This document shows positions 45,892 through 55,651 of a stretch of DNA of 64,000 nucleotides, one piece after another. The position numbers and the translations under genes were made by a program. The notes under the pieces are model-generated. The model saw only the letters and a list, made by a program, of their open reading frames with translations, searched no databases and was not told the origin of the DNA. How positions within the stretch are numbered: the stretch's first letter is position 1; each line of letters opens with the position of its first letter. Source of the DNA: Bisporella sp. PMI_857 (Eukaryota; Ascomycota; Leotiomycetes; Helotiales; Helotiaceae); assembly GCA_021307315.1 (NCBI GenBank), contig JAJSPD010000001.1, forward strand, positions 1,240,001 to 1,304,000, in the 5' to 3' direction.

Positions 45892-46648
45892 TTAAAAGTC
45901 CCTTTCCCGTGGCCTCCACCATCCCGCGATCCTTGCCAAATTCCCAATTGCGTCCCTGACGGAATCCACAACAACTTTTACCATACCCTGCCTCTTTCCT
46001 TCGCCAGAGCCTCTTGTACCGGGTATTCCCGTTGGTTCTTCGCTACTCATAGTTGGCAGCACGTTGTCACTTGCCGACAAAGACACAAATAGCGAAAACG
46101 GCACCAGCCAAACACAGAGCCCAAAATATGACGCTATCTCGGTAAACGTAGGTATCTTAGGCTGGTCATATATCGAATATCGTGGTCCGGCAGAAGTCTG
46201 CGAGAAATGCGTGAACCAAGCCCAGTGGTTAAATATGACCAACACTAGGTTTTCCTTTAGTCTGAGAGTTTCCTAGGGAAGAGATGGACATACCACAAGA
46301 AACGAGGAATAGAGGGTCCGTGAGCTTCACGATTGGGAAGCGGCGCATGTTGCCCAGGTACACGATGTGCGATATGACCGTCAACAGTGACAGCTTGAAT
46401 GGGAAGCCATCTACAAGCCACAGAAGCACCTGCGTCCCGGTCACAAAGTATATCATGCGCGTCAATAGCCTCTTTGCAACTACAGTATGCTCCTCCACTA
46501 GTTCGGATAGATAATAAAGTCCGGAGGCTGCATCACAATCAGCGAGCGTCCCACAAGATACGAAGAACGGGCAAGTACCTATGGCGAGGGTGAGGAACCC
46601 GAAGCCCACCAGCAAGCCGATGTACCCGACCAAGGGAAGAATCCACAT
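45892..46648 (-). CDS. SVP26: Svp26/TEX261-family ER-Golgi membrane protein
   Basis: Three minus-strand exons: 46648-46579, 46527-46294, 46244-45892; 218 aa. The start MWILPLVGYIGLLVGFGFLT is the first membrane segment and a signature of the family. It continues ASGLYYLSELVEEHTVVAKR, then YLGNMRRFPIVKLTDPLFL, VLVIFNHWAWFTHF and PTFTEIASYFGLCVWLVPFSLFVSLSA. Four membrane segments are visible, followed by a basic Gly/Ser tail. Known role: an early-Golgi/ER protein that acts as an adaptor for packing of type II membrane glycosyltransferases into COPII vesicles. Both introns are needed to restore family blocks: raw frames carry extra residues after TLAI and after LFLVSC. Confidence 0.92.
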
Positions 46649-46948
46649 TGTGCTTGAGCTTTCTTATGAGTCTCGCATAATTTGTTGTTTTGGAGGTTGG
46701 AGAGGGGAGATTTGAAGCCCCTTAACGTGTTCTTTTGACGACATGCTTTCCCCAGATTTCGGGTGATTGTCGGATGACGCCAAGCATGCGGGTGGTCATG
46801 AAAAAGTTCCAGAGACATTAGCCAAAAAACCAAAAAATATTAAAGATTTCTTTACAACGCTCACAACCAGCTCTAATTGCTCTGAATTCTTTTATAAGGG
46901 GGTACTTGAGATTGCTTGATATTTTCAACGTACATTTATACAACAAAC
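46649..46948. promoter_or_regulatory. Shared divergent promoter, SVP26 and BUD23
   Basis: 300 bp between the two start codons, AT-rich near the BUD23 side (46830-46920). No specific element named. Confidence 0.6.
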
Positions 46949-47840
46949 ATGTCTCGCCCGGAAGATACGCTGTAAATTCTCCTCCCCACTACCCCTCCAC
47001 CAATATTGCTAACCCATCTATAGCCCACCAGACCTGCACTACAATGACAGTGAAGCTAAGAAATACACAACATCGTCCCGAATACAAAATATCCAGGCGC
47101 AAATGACCAATCGGGCTCTCGAGCTGCTCGACCTCTCAGACCCATCCCTCATTCTCGACATAGGCTGCGGATCAGGCCTCTCTGGCGAGATTCTCTCTGC
47201 TGTCCCACCCCCCGAAGGCCCTCACATCTGGGTAGGGATGGACATTTCAGCGTCTATGCTCGACATAGCTCTGCAGCGAGACGTCGAAGGGGACCTCATG
47301 CTCGCGGATATTGGCCAAGGAGTTCCATTTCGAGCGGGAAGTTTTGACGCGGCGATTAGCATCAGTGCGATTCAGTGGCTGTGTAATGCGGAGAGTAGTG
47401 ACGTGAGCAGCACGGGGCGGCTGACAAGATTTTTTAACGGCTTATATGCGAGTTTGAAGAGAGGTGGCCGAGCGGTTTGTCAATTCTATCCAAAGAATGA
47501 ATTACAGCGGACGATGATTAGCGGTGCGGCGATCAAAGCTGGTTTCGGTGCGGGTATCTTGGAGGATGATCCAGGAACGAAGAATAGCAAACTGTATCTT
47601 GTTCTGACTGTTGGTGGAAGCGAGAGAGAGGGTGATTCGGGAGATATTACGGGCGTGGTGAAGGGATTGGATGGTGTAGATGTCCTGGATGCTAGGAAGA
47701 AACATAGGGAGAAGGGACGTATTGTGAAGAAGGGTAGCAAAGCGTGGATTTTGAGCAAGAAAGAGCAGATGGAACGGAAAGGCAAAGTTGTGAAGAATAA
47801 CTCTAAGTATACAGGAAGGAAAAGGAAGATTACGTTCTAG
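46949..47840 (+). CDS. BUD23: 18S rRNA (guanine-N7) methyltransferase Bud23
   Basis: Two exons, a 23-nt first exon 46949-46971 and 47024-47840, with a 52-nt intron; 279 aa. N-terminus MSRPEDTLPPDLHYND and YTTSSRIQNIQAQMTNRALE are signature Bud23 sequence. The class I methyltransferase core follows: ILDIGCGSGLSGE binds S-adenosylmethionine, VGMDIS is motif II, and DAAISISAIQWL is motif IV. The C-terminal region is basic (RKKHREKGRIVKKGSKAW, KYTGRKRKITF) and binds rRNA and the partner Trm112. Known role: N7 methylation of the conserved G of 18S rRNA (G1575 in yeast) and 40S export. The first Met of the long open frame, at 47103, is internal, so the upstream exon is needed. Confidence 0.95.
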
Positions 47841-48126
47841 ATGGTTGCGTGATTCGGCGTTTGGAGATATGGTGGGATACCAGCTTACAACTTAGCGAAT
47901 GCATGTTGCTTTCTTCATATTAAATCACAGATTGGAAGCTTATATCTTTCTGCCTCTAAGTCTCTCATTTGAGGGAGTACTTCTGTTAAAGTGGAGAGTC
48001 CACTAATAAGTCTCGGGCGTGACAAATGGTGGGGGAACGACCATTGATGGAGTATATCGCCTATATTGGAGACCCTGAGCTTTCCCTCAACCTCTCAACT
48101 TTTCAGCCACCGCCATAGCTATTATC

Positions 48127-49100
48127 CTAAAGTTTCTTCTCAAGAGGCTCTCTCCAAATCTGCGGGACCCGCCAATTAGCGTTAGCTTCGCAAACCAAAT
48201 CCAAACCATGAATTTCCTGTTGCTCAATCCAATAGCTGTTAGCGCTTTCGTACGTGGACGCTTTGTTCATTCTAATACCTTGCTTCCTCTCCATCTGGCT
48301 GCTGAGAGCACTTCTCACAATGCAGACCTGACATAGGTTCGCACAGACCTTATACCACTTTTTATCTACATTGAAATTGCTAGGCATCTTTGCCCATATG
48401 TTCTTGGGCTTGAAACCGACAGTATCATTAGCCATTCCGTGCAGGCCAACGCAATTGCAGCACCAATGACAAAAGAACAGACTATGCATATCACTATAAT
48501 GGACTTTCAGAAGTTGACGATATTCGTCGCCGCAAGCATGGGTACGCACAACTAGGTCTTCAAAATCAAGATCGAAGCCTTTATGCTTCTCAGTAAGCGA
48601 ACTTAAGGATAAAACTGAAGATTGGCGGCCAGATGTAGAGGATCTGAAAGCAGTTGAACTTGTTACGATAGTTGAGGCACGGTGGGTAGGGGAAGTGTAT
48701 GATCCATACACTTCCTCCTCCTTCCCACTCCCTACAACGTCTAAAAACTCCGGTCCCATATCCTCAGGGCTTGGTTGCCGTAATGGCGCTGGTGCATCAT
48801 CATCGAAACTATCATGCCACATTAAACGATGAATTATAGAACCCAGCAATAAGAGTATGCTGATACATACATGCTATCAAATAGACCAAGAAAAGCGTCA
48901 CTCTTCTTTGGCTTCTGTGCGCGGGGTTTGTATGCATATTCCTTCTCGATTCCTTGCGCCGTGATCCCATCCATTAGTTCGTTCTCTATTAAAAGGCCAA
49001 CTTTCGCTCTTCTCCTATCCTGAAGCCCAGTCTGACACCTATTTTCATGCAACAAGCCAGCGCTTACAATCGCCACTTCAGATATTTTTGTAGGCGCCAT
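48127..49100 (-). CDS. Orphan protein with a Cys-rich segment, about 303 aa
   Basis: Two minus-strand exons, 49100-48871 and 48808-48127, with a 62-nt intron (GTATGT donor). The N-terminus (MAPTKISEVAIVSAGLL) leads to a basic stretch (YKPRAQKPKKSDAFLGLFD). The middle is acidic and Ser-rich (DDDAPAPLRQPSPEDMGPEF, TSSTAFRSSTSGRQSS). The C-terminal 150 residues hold several Cys and His: HACGDEY, FFCHWCCNCVGLHG, KVCANLCQVC. That density suggests a zinc-binding module, but the spacing fits no family I can name. The last residues (WRVPQIWREPLEKK) contain Trp repeats. It lies next to housekeeping genes and shows no sign of decay. Confidence 0.65.
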
Positions 49101-50343
49101 GGCAGAGATATCTTGGTTTGGCAGTTCGGCGGCAGGTACGCTCTCTTAAGGAGGATCCATGGCGAACAAAGAAGGAGTTACCTGGAACTTTTTGGCCGAG
49201 AAACAAAGAGGCAGTGTCCATTTCAGATCGATCCAGGCAGTATTATCTGGGGAAGCGCTTAGGGACCTGAGGATATTCACTTTCGGCGTGACACGGGTTT
49301 CGACCATGTTTATTTACCTTCGGCATTTTGAGTCCGTCGCGGCAGCAAAGATCCATTTCCAGTTCACTGAGGGTGAACATCCACGAGCTTATTTCAAGGC
49401 CAAGACTAGATATATTAAACCAATTTCTAAGATGTCTTCGAGGATGAAATAGATATTTCTTTAATGGACTCGGTATGCTTTAGGCTTGGCATACTCACGA
49501 ATTGCTCGCTTACCCCCCTTTCAAGGATTTAAGCATACCCGAACATATACGTCTTATCTCAATTACCAGATAAACAGCAACAGGACACAAAACTTCCGTG
49601 GCTGCAAATTAGGAAGTGTAATACGCGGTATTTTTTGGTAAAATGGGGCTTTATTTAGTCTTCAAGACCGGAGCGGCTAGAAGTTGCTAGAATTAGCTCT
49701 ACACATTGCAGCATAGTCTTAATAATGGCCCACATGTGCCAGCATGTGCGAGATAGACATTCAATAGGATGATACTTTATCGAAAAATTCTTATCATTCA
49801 ACTCATTGATATTGTTTGCTAGGCATATCCCTATGCATATCCTGAGATTCATTCGGGAGAGCACACAAGGAAAGATTTTTCTAGGAGGCCAATATTTTTG
49901 AGAACTATTAGTAGTGTTAATCTAAAATCTTGTTATTCCCAGGCGATGAAAATCGTACTATCTCTGGACTCTATATTCTTGGATCTTAAAAGTGTGTCCT
50001 GAAACTAATTCACCAAAATTATATTTGGCAATGCGAGACATCAGGCATAGCCATGCTCAATGCGATACGCTGGATGTTTGGAAGCGTCTTTAGATATATT
50101 TCGTCAATTTCACCTGAGAAACGCTTGCCCCCTAAACTATATATTATGTGCGATTGCTTGCCCCCCAAATTTTCAATCTGGTCACGAGGCATGGATATTC
50201 TCATCCGAAACGGCCTCGTCCATTAGGATATACAAAATATCCAAACAAGCGACAAATCTCAGCATCCATACGAGATGAGAGCAACGGAACCTAAAGAGTT
50301 TATTTGGTCGAGTCCTGTGTCCTCTACATGCAACCGAGACATT
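49101..50343. other. Intergenic, about 1.2 kb
   Basis: Divergent region between the Cys-rich orphan and the 602-aa orphan. Apart from the doubtful frame at 49159-49452 I see no gene, RNA or repeat. Confidence 0.45.
49159..49452 (+). CDS. Doubtful small ORF, 97 aa
   Basis: ATG at 49159, stop at 49450-49452, no intron evident. The translation reads like a protein (GVTWNFLAEKQRGSVHFRSI, VSTMFIYLRHFESVAAAKIH) but has no known domain. It starts 58 bp from the divergent start of the Cys-rich gene, which leaves little room for a promoter. It may be a small lineage-specific gene or chance. Confidence 0.25.
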   Translation: MANKEGVTWNFLAEKQRGSVHFRSIQAVLSGEALRDLRIFTFGVTRVSTMFIYLRHFESVAAAKIHFQFTEGEHPRAYFKAKTRYIKPISKMSSRMK

Positions 50344-52475
50344 ATGGGTGAGGTTAAATATACAGTCGAAGGCATGGCCTTCACCATCCGTGATTTTGTT
50401 CGACCGCCACCAGCAGACAACGAGGAGTGGCTTAACGGAGCGCGCTTGATGCAAAACTTGCTTGATGATAATCAGGCAGCTCGCAAGTACTTCGAGGAGA
50501 TGATTCAAGAAGCAGTTCGAACTGAGACGATGTCCTTGAAGGCAAATCACAGTCGGGAAATGGAAGCTATGAGAGAGGCAGTTAAGACTACGAGGACCAA
50601 GCTCACCAACCATGAGGTAGTAGAGCTACTGGCTAGAAATCCCCAAGTAAGTGCAACGTGTTTCATTGATCTCTCCAGCGAGAGGCTTGATCTGCAAGCA
50701 GGTGTAGATTCGGCATAGGCTGAAAAAGGAATTATTCAAGCTTAAGAAACGTCCTAGAGAACTCCGCGCAGGGTGTTTTGCGTCTGATACAGTGTGTCAA
50801 GTTTTGTTTGATTAAGGACTCCTGAGTTCATGTGGGCAAAGAAAACAGCTAACGTAAGGAGGTCTCGGCTACGTACCAGGAAATGTCTGTCAAGGTAAGG
50901 TCTGCACTCCATTCATCAGAATATAGCTGATATATGCCTAGGCTTTACACGCATATAAGCGAGAGGTGAAGGCTCAATACAAAGACAAACTAGACGAAAT
51001 CGAAATTGAATGCAGAGAATGGTTGCGTCAACGTGGTGATTTCAGTGGTGTGAAGACTCACATGTAAGCACATCCTTTAATGAAAGATCTCATTTGATCA
51101 ATGGTCGCTCTTTAATAGTAGTCACTGACTTCTTTGCACCCGGATATAGACATGGCCTCACTCCAATTATGCAAGTGGCTAGGAAGTATGACCCACCTCT
51201 ACCAGATGTTGAGCCTAATGTAGCTCAAAAGATGTATGAAGACTTACAATATAAACACAAGTTTGAAGGATCTATTGAAGCTAAGTATGATCTAGGTCTC
51301 GAGTAGAGAATTGGTTGGGCGAGATGGAGATTGAAGGTGTCGACCGCTCAGTGGCAGTTAAAGGCGCCAGTCATGCTGCGGGAGACATTGAGATTGATGG
51401 AGTGCCTGCACATCAAATTGTGGTCATGGCCAACTTATCTCCTCGGGCTGGGGAAGGCTTGTCTAGGGCTGAGAAGGCCATTGGCTCCAGTTTCACCCGT
51501 GCACTTGACTCGACATATACTAATGTTATGGAGCCTCTGGTAAATCATCAGAATGATGTTCCAAAGTTAGAACAGCTACCAAAGATTAAGCAAACATCGC
51601 CTCAGGTAACTGGTGCAGAGTTATCTCCTTCGACCCATGATCAAATGTTGAAACAAGAGCAACAAATTCGCCAAAAGACTCAGCAAAACGCTGCTCAGCA
51701 ATCTGGACTACTAGGCGCTTCTATTACAGACAATAATGCGGGTCCCTGGAACCTCGATGGTGGTCGTATCACAAGCGTAGAACCAGGAAAACAAGTTATT
51801 ATCATTGCGTCTTCAGCGACAGATTCAGACTATATCCCAGTGCCATCAGACGCACATAAACGGAAGCCGAAAAAGGATGCGGGAAGAGTCAGCAAGACGG
51901 AACAGCCAATAGCAAAGAGACAGAAGGTCCAGGAACTACTTCCGCAAGATCACGTCTCTCGTATCGAGACAGTCCTGTATGAGAACTCTCAGCAACAAAA
52001 TACCCAGACCGAGCAAGTTCCCATCAAATCTAGAAGAACGGTGACACTGGTTGGCGCAAACCAAACAAGATCTGCTGCTTCGAGGGCTAATGCCGCAGCT
52101 GGTGAAGATCTTAGACTGTTCGTTACAAACGTTGGCACTGGTCAAGCAGCCCGGCTGCTTTTTCGCGGTAACATGAAGAAAAAGATCATCGCTGTCAATA
52201 GGCACGATGCAAAGAGCTTTGTGGTCTCTTTCCGAACTGTCGAGGACCGAAGAGCAGCGTTCAAAGAACTCCCAGGCAGATGGAAGAATCCGTCTCCGAT
52301 GGTCGGTCAAGATAGGCATTGGCCATTGGTTAGTGTCAAGCCAAAGAGTAACCTTGCACAAAAAGCCCCGAAACAAAACCAACAATCTCAAAACACTCAG
52401 AGTAATCAATACCACGACCAAGGTCCTCCCAAATGGATGCCAACACGCCCACGGGGACACGACAAACGACACTGA
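50344..52475 (+). CDS. Orphan protein with N-terminal coiled coil and basic tail, 602 aa
   Basis: Six exons reconstructed by phase and branch points: 50344-50646, 50708-50791, 50859-50894, 50942-51063, 51150-51233, 51296-52475. It starts MGEVKYTVEGMAFTIRDFVR and has charged helices (LMQNLLDDNQAARKYFEEMI, HSREMEAMREAVKTTRTKL, KKELFKLKKRPREL, YKREVKAQYKDKLDEIEIEC) that should form a coiled coil to about residue 170. The middle is Gln-rich and disordered. Near residues 460-560 there is a more ordered basic block (RLLFRGNMKKKIIAVNRHDA, SFVVSFRTVEDRRAAFKEL) that loosely recalls an RNA- or nucleic-acid-binding fold. The end is Gln/Pro/Arg-rich (KWMPTRPRGHDKRH). I do not recognise the family. Exon 3 is only 36 nt. 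Confidence 0.65.
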
Positions 52476-52846
52476 ACAGCACGAAGTTGTTAGGAAATTG
52501 TATAGATAGTAAAACCGAGAACTTTATCCTCTGGCTCGCATTCATTCAAACTTGAGTAAGCTGGGTTCAATCTTATTTGATGATGGAAGCTCTACAAAGC
52601 TTTCCTATGTATAATAGATCAAAAACCCTCGGATCGGGACAACAATGAAATACAACTATGAGAATTGTCGTCTTTGCAATGTGTACGTTTCAAGTGCATG
52701 AACACTGCTTGCAGCACAAATTTTATGGTATAGTGACAGTTTTATATGCCAATAGGATATATACGATGTGATTTAATGGCTCAACGGCACCGGCTAATGC
52801 AGCTAAAGTACAACACAGACCTCTATACATAGTTATCTTCATCTAT
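52476..52846. other. Convergent spacer between the orphan and IDH1
   Basis: 371 bp holding both 3' UTRs. No ORF or repeat of note. Confidence 0.5.
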
Positions 52847-54149
52847 CTATCCAGCCAACTCCATTTTATCCAAGACCGCTCGTGTGAATTGGTGTGTGGT
52901 GCTGTCTCCTCCCATATCACGAGTACGAACGGCACTATTTGTGCGTTAGTTTCTTGAACTTAGTAAATCTTGATGATAGGAGATACTTACCCCTCAGCAA
53001 TAACGTCATAGACAGCCTTGGAGATACGGTTGGCATGCTCATCAAGACCAAGATGTCTCAAGAGCATAGATCCAGAAAGAATCATAGCAGTTGGGTTAGC
53101 TTGGTCCTTGCCCTTGATATCTAATCCGACGTGACGGCACCCTGGCTCGAAGACAGCGACCTCACGGCCCATATTGCAACCAGGAACGATACCAGGTCCA
53201 CCAACTAGTGCGGCACCGACGTTGGAAAGAATTCCTCCGTATAAGTTAGGCAAGACCATAACATCGAATTGCTGTGGCCGAGATACACATTGCATAGAAG
53301 CATTGTCAACGATCATGTCGTTCGTCTCGAGAGTGGGGTAGTCCTTGGCGACAGAGTTGAAGGTGTTGCGGAAAAGACCATCAGCAAGCTTCATGATGTT
53401 AGCCTTGTGTATGCAAGTGACCTTCTTGCGATTGTTGGCAAGAGCAAAGCTGAATGCGAATTTGGCAATGCGCTCAGACTTTGCGCGGGTAATGATCTTG
53501 AGCGATTCGACGACGCCAGGGACGGATTGGTGCTCGAGGCCAGAGTACTCTCCTTCAGTATTTTCACGGATGATGCAGAAATCTACATTCTCGTGACGGG
53601 TTTTGTATCCAGGAATGTTCTTGATCAAAACGACAGAAGCATAAATGTCGAGCTCCTGTCGCAATGCAACGTTGAAAGATTGATGGCCGGATCGCTCGAC
53701 TGGTGTGTGCAAAATACCCTTCAATCCCAATTTGTTCCTCTTCAAGGATGCAATTGACTCGCGGAACAGCTCATCAGACTGTTTGCTACCAGATTCAACA
53801 CCAGAAACATCAACCTGTTCCCATTCAATTGGTGTATTATCAGCCTTGAAGATCGTCTTGACGGATTCTGCAACCTCGGCTCCGATACCGTCACCAGGAA
53901 TCAACGTCACTGTATATTTGCCTCCATATTTCGTTGGTTTGAAGATATCCTATAATCTCGAGTCAATGCTAATCGGCAAGTAGAGGATCGTTACCCTTAC
54001 TGATTGCACAGTAGCAAAAGTTCGCGATGGTGCTTGGGCAGATTGTAGAAGGCTCTGATGCGTAGCAATTAGCCATCTTTCCTCTCAATTGAGATTATTT
54101 AAAGTGAGCGACATACCCTCGCCGACCGGACAGAGCTACGCGACAACAT
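52847..54149 (-). CDS. IDH1: Mitochondrial NAD-dependent isocitrate dehydrogenase, subunit 1
   Basis: Four minus-strand exons: 54149-54117, 54054-54001, 53949-52991, 52934-52847; 377 aa. The N-terminus MLSRSSVRSARSLLQSAQ is a mitochondrial presequence, rich in Arg and Ser. The mature enzyme has YTVTLIPGDGIGAEV, RENTEGEYSGLEHQSVPGVV, the HKANIMK block, NLYGGILSNVGAALVGG and, on the last exon, VRTRDMGGDSTTHQFT. Subunit 1 is mainly regulatory (AMP and citrate binding) and pairs with catalytic Idh2 in the citric-acid cycle: isocitrate to 2-oxoglutarate with NAD. This is subunit 1 rather than 2 on the pattern I remember (GIGAEVAESVKTIF, QSFNVALRQELD). Length and exon ends are fully consistent. Confidence 0.94.
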
Positions 54150-55651
54150 ATTGCAGGATTTCAATGGAACGACGTGGAGTGCAGAGTTAAGGCTGTCGTT
54201 GATTTGAAGTTTCCAGGTCTTGTTAAAAATGCTCCACTTACCCAATCAACGATAGCGCCAAAGTCTGCTGTCGGCGGCTCTTCGGATAATCTTTTACCCA
54301 ACTAGAACATCACTTCGGTGTAGGTTGTCAAGAACGTCATTCTATCTTCCTCAGAACGATTTGGCAGTAACAAAGCTAATTCTACACAGACATTAATGCA
54401 TAGCCAGTAGCTATGATGCTTCAAGTTGAAATTGTCTGGCTAGAAGAAAGTACTAACAAGGAGAACAGTAATCAGAACTGGCGCTTGAGAAGTCTCAGAG
54501 CCTCACTATTAATTATTGTTTACACTCATAATTCGTTTACAGTAGTAAATCTTTGTTTTTAATATAAAGTCTACTGTATCTGGCGCCACACTGCTCTTTG
54601 CTGACGATCGGAATGTCAATTCGGACCTGCTTGATCGCTCTGAGAAGTATTCCCTTAGGCTTAAACTTAGAGCTCAGGTGAGGCATCACTATATACTAAA
54701 CAGCTTTTCACTTAATATCAAGCTACAATGCTAGTAAGGAAGTAAGAACTGTGTTTGCATACCTATATCCTTCTCATCATCGTGTGCCCACATTCTAATC
54801 ACTTCCGCTATGAGCAGATATCAGCCACGAGAAATTTGCCAACCCATCCGGATAAGGCCTAGACTACTGCTTTCATTTCATTTGTCTCCTCCGTTATCTC
54901 TTTCAAGTTTGTGGCTTGCTATTAGTACGGCACTGAAATACTGCCTTGGCTCGCTTAGCCAAAAGGGGGTCTCAATAGGAAGAGCCCTCAATAGGAATGA
55001 GTGGCTGACATTTGTCCTCAGCATATATCCCATGATGATGGAGGATCTTTTGACAATTGTCGTTTCCTTGTTCGATTCGTTCAGCTTTTGTCGATTTTAT
55101 CTTTCCAGAAGCATGTATACTAGGTTAGTGCGGCATCAATGTTCTTTCCACTTACACATTTTGCTTCATGGTTTCCCACAAATTAAGTCGTTTGAGGCTC
55201 TACGGATGGGAACTCGGCTGCTATTCCACATTTGGCTCTCAATAGCAACCTCAATAGGCCACAACTCAACATAACAAGAGCAACACCTGCTATTCTTTAT
55301 GTGAAGGTATCAAAGCTTTCAATATTACTCCTGGTTACCTCCCGAATTTTGCCGGTTACATATCTTTCCTTAATCTTCTCTTTATGAGTAGTCACTTTCA
55401 GATTTCCTCTTTTCGCTCTCAATAGCAACGGGCCTTTATTACAGGCGGCGGAGATCATTACTATTGGTACCATGATACTCATGTGGCGGAACCCATTGAC
55501 TGAACAATTTATAAAAAAAAGATCATGTCCATCTCAACTTCCTTTCCTCGTCGCATCTCAAATCTGAATTGCCATAATCAAATTCAAACAAACAAACAGA
55601 CATCGAATTCGGCATCTATATCCAAGAGATCATTTTCACTCGCCATACAAT
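54150..55651. promoter_or_regulatory. Long divergent region upstream of IDH1 and the pheromone gene
   Basis: About 1.5 kb between divergent start codons. The IDH1 promoter is on the left; the right part carries five CTCAATAG copies. A plus-strand frame at 54810-55274 spans four of them but has no motif and I do not call it. Confidence 0.55.
54971..55429 (+). repeat. CTCAATAG repeat cluster upstream of the pheromone gene
   Basis: CTCAATAG occurs five times in one orientation: 54971, 54987, 55238, 55250 and 55418. Two copies lie inside an identical 15-mer (55235-55249 and 55415-55429). The cluster ends 220 bp before the pheromone precursor start. Confidence 0.75.

Noticed and set aside
54810..55274. 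154-codon plus-strand frame upstream of the pheromone gene
   Set aside because: No motif, biased Leu/Ser/Arg composition, and it overlaps the CTCAATAG repeats, so regulatory DNA is more likely.
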